Shown piece by piece: positions 59,226-64,000 of a stretch of 64,000 bases of DNA. The position numbers and the translations under genes are program-made. Under the pieces are notes generated by a model. That model was not told the DNA's origin, did no database searches, and saw only the letters and a list, made by a program, of their open reading frames with translations. Each line of letters begins with the position of its first letter. Positions within the stretch are counted from its first letter, which is position 1. Source of the DNA: Akebia trifoliata (Eukaryota > Streptophyta > Magnoliopsida > Ranunculales > Lardizabalaceae); assembly GCA_017979445.1 (NCBI GenBank), contig CM030707.1, positions 22,388,586 through 22,452,585 on the forward strand, in the 5' to 3' direction.

Positions 59226-59816
59226 GAGCCTTCACACCTTATTTTCGTATCAAAGAAAAAATCCTAGGAAAAATAGGTAAAGAAGCCTCCTCAAAACCCT
59301 AATTTTGGAGTCCCAACTCCTTCCCTAACACCCCTACTCCGATTTTAGCCTAAAAAACACTCAAAAACCTCTTAAAAACATCCCAAAAATCCACAACAAA
59401 TTTGAAGCACTCAGATCCAAGAAGGAGATACCTTACCTCGGAGATCAGGAATCAGATCCAGAGATAGAACGAAGTAAGGAATACGGTACAAGGAGCCATT
59501 CTAACCAGATCTGAGGGAATAACACTTTTGCAGATCAAAGGTAAATTTTATTTTTATTTTTTTAATTTAGGTTTATCATTAGCAATGTAGATCTATTTGG
59601 GATAAGTAGAGACCGGCATTGGCCGGGTGGGGTTGGTGCCTAACACCTTCCAACCCCGTAACATGATCCCCAGATTCAGATTTCTATAGTAGATTAGTTC
59701 TTTTTATCCATTGTAGGGTCAATTTGGTTCTTATACCGTAATAATTAGGTGGCGACTCCCAAACCTCAAGGGTCAAAAGCGGATCCGCGCACCCCGCGGA
59801 TCGAGGGCGCTTTCAG

Positions 59817-59834
59817 TGGCGACTCCACTGGGGA
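59817..59834 (+). other. Primer-binding site of element 3
   Basis: TGGCGACTCCACTGGGGA, identical to the site at 4009-4026, starts one base after the LTR end. Confidence 0.75.
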
Positions 59835-60039
59835 CTATTGAGGATCAAACTTGAAAAACCCCAAGTATGAGAGCATTGCCAAGATGACCTAGTTTTTTTT
59901 ATTATTTAGTTGGATTTATTTTTTCTGTTTATTTATTTTTTATCTTGATTGTAGATGATTTTGGGTATTGCATTTTTTTCCAATTAAGGATCACTTTTTG
60001 ATGACCCCTAAATAATGAAAGATTCAAATTGACCTATGA

Positions 60040-60800
60040 AAATGATGGAATGATGAAGGTTGGACAGAAATATTAAAACGTTTTTAGAGAATATTCTAGT
60101 GAGAATTAAGTCTGGGAGCCTCTTAATAAAACATAGATCTCGTCGAGTAGATTAATTTAGAATCTGAGGTCACTCAATTTCGTTATCGGAAGCCTTAGAT
60201 ATCATTGATGCAAGTTCAATCTGTAAATCTGGAATTATTTCTGAATGAAAGTTGGGATAGCAACGTTAAAACTTTTTTACAGAACATTCTAGTAAGAATT
60301 AAGTCTGGGAACCTATTAATAAAACATAGATCTCGTCGAGTAGATTAATTTAGAATCTGAGTTCACTCAATTTCGTTATTGGAAGCCTTAGATATCATCG
60401 ATGCAAGTTCAATCTGTAAATCTGGAATTATTTCTGAATGAAAGTTGGGACAGCAATGTTAAAACTTTTTTACAGAACATTCTAGTGAGAATTAAGTCTA
60501 GGAACCTCTTAATAAAACGTAGATCTCATCGATTAGATTAATTTAGAACTTGAGTTCACTCAATTTCGTTATCATAAGCCTTAGATATCATCGATGCAAG
60601 TTCAATCTATAAATCTGGAATTATTTCTGAATGAAGGTTGGGATAGCAACGTTAAAACGTTTTTACAGAACATTCTGGTGAGAACTAAGTCTGGACACCT
60701 ATTAATAAAATGTAATCTCATCGAGTAGATTAATTAGAACTTGAGTTCACTCGATTTCGTTATCGGGAGCCTTAGATATCATCGATGCAAGTTCAGATTG
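60040..60800 (+). repeat. Four tandem units of about 193 bp in the leader of element 3
   Basis: Each unit has ACAGAACATTCTAGT, AATAAAACATAGATCTC, GAGTAGATTAATTTAGAA, TGAGTTCACTCAATTTCGTT and GATGCAAGTTCAATCTGTA. Anchor positions at about 60161, 60354, 60547 and 60738 give periods of 193, 193 and 191. Confidence 0.9.
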
Positions 60801-61248
60801 TATTTTCCTAATTCACAGAAAATCTAAATTTATCTAATGTTGGCACAATTAATGTTCTTGAGAGTGAGCTCATCTCAACCATTGTCATTCTATCATCAAT
60901 GTAACACCTATTTGAATCTCGATTTATTTTGGATCACCCAAAAGTGATCATTGATTGGACCTTAAAAATTATAAAAATTATGCCTATTGCAATGTTTGTT
61001 TGATCAATTATTATATGCCATGCTCATTAATTGATTTGCCATGATTGAAGATATATTTGTGATAGATTTGATTTCATCTTAATTTCGATGTGATGGGTTT
61101 TGGATTATTTTCTTGATCAATATTCATTTGATATCCATATGTGATGACATAATCTGACCCATGGGCCCACGTGTTTGAAAAAGGCCCCGGGCACACCCCA
61201 CCCTATTTTGCACACACCACAAGCACGTTTACTGTTTTACCCACTTAC

Positions 61249-61735
61249 ACGTCCCATATAGCCAACGTGGCACTAGTGCGTGGCCCGGTCTCTTCGGAGA
61301 TGCGACGTCATTCATGAAAGCCACAACTTCAGTCACGTACCTTAGGGTATATCAAACTGGGGGCATCAATACCGTCTGATCAGGTGATTCTGAGAGGTAT
61401 ATTGATGCACCCAGGCTGGAGCGACCTGAGCCTTTGACCTATTGTGAGCCACACAGTCACATGTCCCGATTGTCAACGTAGTACTAGTACGTGGTCGGTC
61501 CCCTCGTGGGATGCCAAACCATTTATAAAAGCTACAACCCTTGACTCGTACCCGTATGTATAAAAAATAATCTAAGTGTATCAATTGCACTTCTTGGTCA
61601 AAACGGTGCCTAAGCAGATCTTGCCCCGCTGTACCCTACTGTACGAGGGATAGACTACGTCTATTCTAGACGAGAGGTATTTAAGTGGGCCCTTGCTCAG
61701 CATTGTGCGCCACCTCTCAATTGGAGATCAAACTG
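61249..61735 (+). other. Leader of element 3: 207-bp duplication and conserved block
   Basis: The segment from GTCCCATATAGCCAACGTGG (61251) to the ACGTACC near 61340 repeats at 61461-61552 with divergence. Then 61590-61735 carries the block shared with element 1 at 6200-6350. Confidence 0.65.
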
Positions 61736-63129
61736 GCTATTTTTGGCTTCAGAGAAGTGAATTGAGATTTTAGATTATCACCTATACGGTATATCAAACC
61801 AAGTCACCACGTATCGAAATGTATATAGGTGTGCTTGGGCAAGGGTGGCCAGATAAAAATGCATTGCACGTAGTAAGCTTAGAGTTTAGAAACATTCCCA
61901 GTAGGTCACGACTCGAACTTATCGTGGGTGTTCCCGGGTTGTTCAGTGAATGGAATATTATGAGACCTTGTGATTGTTGTGAATGATGTGAATGATGAGA
62001 TCAGAATGCGTGTGAATGATGAAATGGATGTATGTGAATGATGAGATCAGAGTGTATGATTGTCCTCAAGGATAAAAAATGTTGTTTTTGAAAATCAAAA
62101 TGGGTGCACCGACCCAATAAAAAATCCATCTCTTGCAAATGACCCAGCCCAACTCAATCCAACAGTCCTGATGGATCGGGCCATTTAAATCGAAATAGAA
62201 ATCAAATTTTCAAAGAAGAAAAATAATTTACAAAGGCAAAATATTTCCCAGAAAAAAAAAATTTTCCAAAAGAAGTGTTTTCCAGAAAAAGTGTTATTTC
62301 TAGAAAAAATATTTTCTAAGAAAAAACGTTTTCCAAAAAATATTTTTCATAAGAACAAGATTTTCAAGAGAAAATGATTTCCAAATAAAAAATTATTTTT
62401 CAGAGAAAAATATTTTTCAAAAGAAAATATTTTCCAAAAGAAAAGAAAATGATTTACAAAAGATCTATGTTTGCATGAAATTTTTTGAAATATGTTTTTT
62501 TACCAAAAATCTATTTTTACATGGACCTTATAAAATTATCAAAATATGTTTTTCTAAAAAGAAAATGATTGCAAAAAATAATCAGTATTGTGAAAATTGT
62601 TATTCAATAAAAACATTATTTTCAAGAGTGCAATAAAATTATTTTTCTTCTGAATAATCATTGAATGGATGAATTGTTTAACGGATTGGTGTACAAAATT
62701 TTATAAAATCTCAGGGTTCATTTAAAATGTTATCAAGGGGGTGACACTGAAATTGGTTAAATTCACCTTCAAAGAGGTTTTAAGGGTTATCATTGTATCT
62801 AAGCTCAATCGCCTATCGTCTAGCTAGGGTTGTAAATCCGGTCAGTTAGAGTAAACGTCAATATCAAGTCAACAGTTAGAAATGACCTCAAAATTTCTCA
62901 ACATCGTTCAGTTATTCTTTGAAGATTATAGTGCTTCAATCCTACCGGTTGTAAGTAATATCTCAGTCCTCAGTCCTAATCAAACTCGTGTGGGTACTTG
63001 TCTTGAGTTTTCATGAGTCATTTGGGTTAGCTCGAGTCTTTTTTTCCAGCAAGGTCATGTCTTCCTTAGATTGAGTCTACTCTTTCCTATTGAGTCAGGT
63101 TAGTTCATCGAGTCTATAGGTGTCTGTTG
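61736..63129 (+). other. Non-coding leader of element 3
   Basis: There is no gene. Positions 61970-62060 contain GTGAATGATGA repeats. Positions 62205-62460 contain A-rich degenerate repeats of TATTTTCCAAAAGAAAA. Confidence 0.5.
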
Positions 63130-63440
63130 CCCCATCTGAAATTGATCGGATAAAGGAAATTTTTGAATACCTCGAGCGCATTAACGAATTAACTAATAAT
63201 TAATAGATTTCGTTTCTGAACAAGAAGATAAGAGTCGACTCAACCTTTAATCGAGAAAGGAAGGTCTTTGACCTCGAAACAAAAAATAATTCCTAAAGAA
63301 ATTCAAATAGAAACCATCTTATCCCTAAAGGAACACGAGGGGATAATGAATTTACTCAGAAATTTCAAAAGACTTGTTCGTGTGATCATATGAGGGTATG
63401 TTAGGTACAAGCTTGGGTGTTGTTCAACACGGAATAAATA
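63130..63440 (+). pseudogene. Relics of gag start and pol linker (element 3)
   Basis: A short charged helix-like frame at 63137-63205 looks like a gag N terminus. Positions 63300-63440 read as KEHEGIMNLLRNF and then, in another frame, WSYEGM, matching the linker that precedes RT in element 1 (IELLRNYQDIFAWSYKDMPG). RT does not follow. Confidence 0.5.
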
Positions 63441-64000
63441 CTCGTCTATAGAAGATGTTATAAAATTTATCAGCACTATCCTTACTACATCTTGAGTTTC
63501 AAATCACATATTATCAGTCGATATATGGGTACCTTTTGAATTGATCTCTGATAATGGGTCGTACTTCAAAGCATAAATCATTACTCTATGTTTAAAGTTG
63601 GAGATCCGGAAGCACAAATCATCCCCCTACCATCCTCAAATCAATGGAACGGTTGAAGCAGTTATTAAGAGTCTCAAGACTATCATCAGGAAAATATGTC
63701 AATCACATCGAGATTGGTTAGAAAAATTATCATTCACGCTATGGACATATCGAACTTCAATTCGATCCTTTACTGGAGCTACTCCCCACTCCTTAGTGTA
63801 TGGCATGGAAGTAGTCTTGCCAGTTGAAATGGAAATTTTGTCTCTCAGGGTCTTGTTGGAAAATCATTTGTTAGAAACAAATTGGGTTCGACAGCAGTAT
63901 GAAGAATTAAACTTGATCGAAGAAAACGAGTTAAAGCCCTGTACCATGTGCAAGCTTATCTAAGAAGAGTCACCCGTGCATTTGACAAAAAGGTCAAAGT
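63441..64000 (+). pseudogene. Integrase relic of element 3
   Basis: Degenerate integrase sequence follows the linker directly. It shows SDNGSYF with the second catalytic aspartate near 63547-63565, then an open part from 63598: YHPQINGTVEAVIKSLK with the catalytic glutamate, WTYRTSIRSFTGATPHSLVYG and VLPVEMEI. It is closest to the integrase of element 1. The C-terminal end lies outside the window. Confidence 0.8.

Larger units (their letters stand above)
58046..59815 (+). repeat. 5' LTR of element 3
   Basis: Starts TGTAGACACC and ends GGGCGCTTTCA just before the primer site. It contains tandem AAGTCAA/CCCTAA-type units at 58820-59210, TATAAATAG at 59217 and the GGTGCCTAACACCTTCCAACC block near 59633. 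Confidence 0.85.
58046..64000 (+). mobile_element. Ty3/gypsy (Tat-type) retrotransposon, element 3, internally deleted, runs off window
   Basis: A single LTR is followed by the same primer-binding site as element 1, a long non-coding leader with a block shared with element 1, a gag start relic, a pol linker relic and then an integrase relic. RT and both RNase H domains are missing. The 3' LTR would lie beyond 64000, so neither completeness nor the target duplication can be checked. Confidence 0.85.

Overview
This window is plant nuclear DNA, most likely from a flowering plant, and almost all of it is transposable elements in AT-rich intergenic sequence. The evidence is the mix of families: Ty3/gypsy elements of the Tat type (with a plant-style second RNase H), one Ty1/copia element, an L1-type LINE, hAT-, CACTA-, Mutator- and PIF/Harbinger-like non-autonomous DNA elements, and a tRNA-like SINE head. 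I found no convincing host gene, rRNA, tRNA or CRISPR array. The species cannot be named from the sequence.

Layout. Positions 1-2274 and 16763-17250 are two old LTRs lying tail to tail. The right one was split by gypsy element 1 (2275-16762, target duplication CTCAT). Element 1 has 1.73-kb LTRs, no recognisable gag or protease, three blocks of hairpin-forming repeats in its leader, a pol frame with two stops (7737-11186), and a spliced antisense gene (14419-12721). From 17251 to 25343 there are no genes but several small DNA elements. Gypsy element 2 (25349-35362, target duplication ATGGA) has about 490-bp LTRs, a gag-pol broken by about nine lesions, a hairpin repeat array (31338-32160), and an uninterrupted three-exon antisense gene (34255-32461). 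From 35368 to 43585 lie further MITEs and a second copy of intergenic blocks also found at 18.8-35.6 kb. A minus-strand copia element (43586-49967, target duplication GGAGA) sits inside a SINE-like sequence. A 291-bp CACTA MITE follows at 50202-50492. A hAT-type element (53252-57658) carries a nested, 5'-truncated LINE. A third gypsy element begins at 58046 and runs off the window. Most of its pol is deleted, leaving a linker relic joined to an integrase relic.

The most interesting point is shared by gypsy elements 1 and 2. Each has a sense gag-pol unit that is broken and a convergent antisense gene whose exons are open, with good splice sites that keep frame. Tandem repeats lie between or ahead of these units, and most are built from short perfect palindromes. 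The antisense products combine an N-terminal transposon-associated domain with a C-terminal coiled coil. Extra antisense ORFs are known in Tat elements; the intron structures and hairpin arrays are read here directly from sequence. Their function is not known to me.
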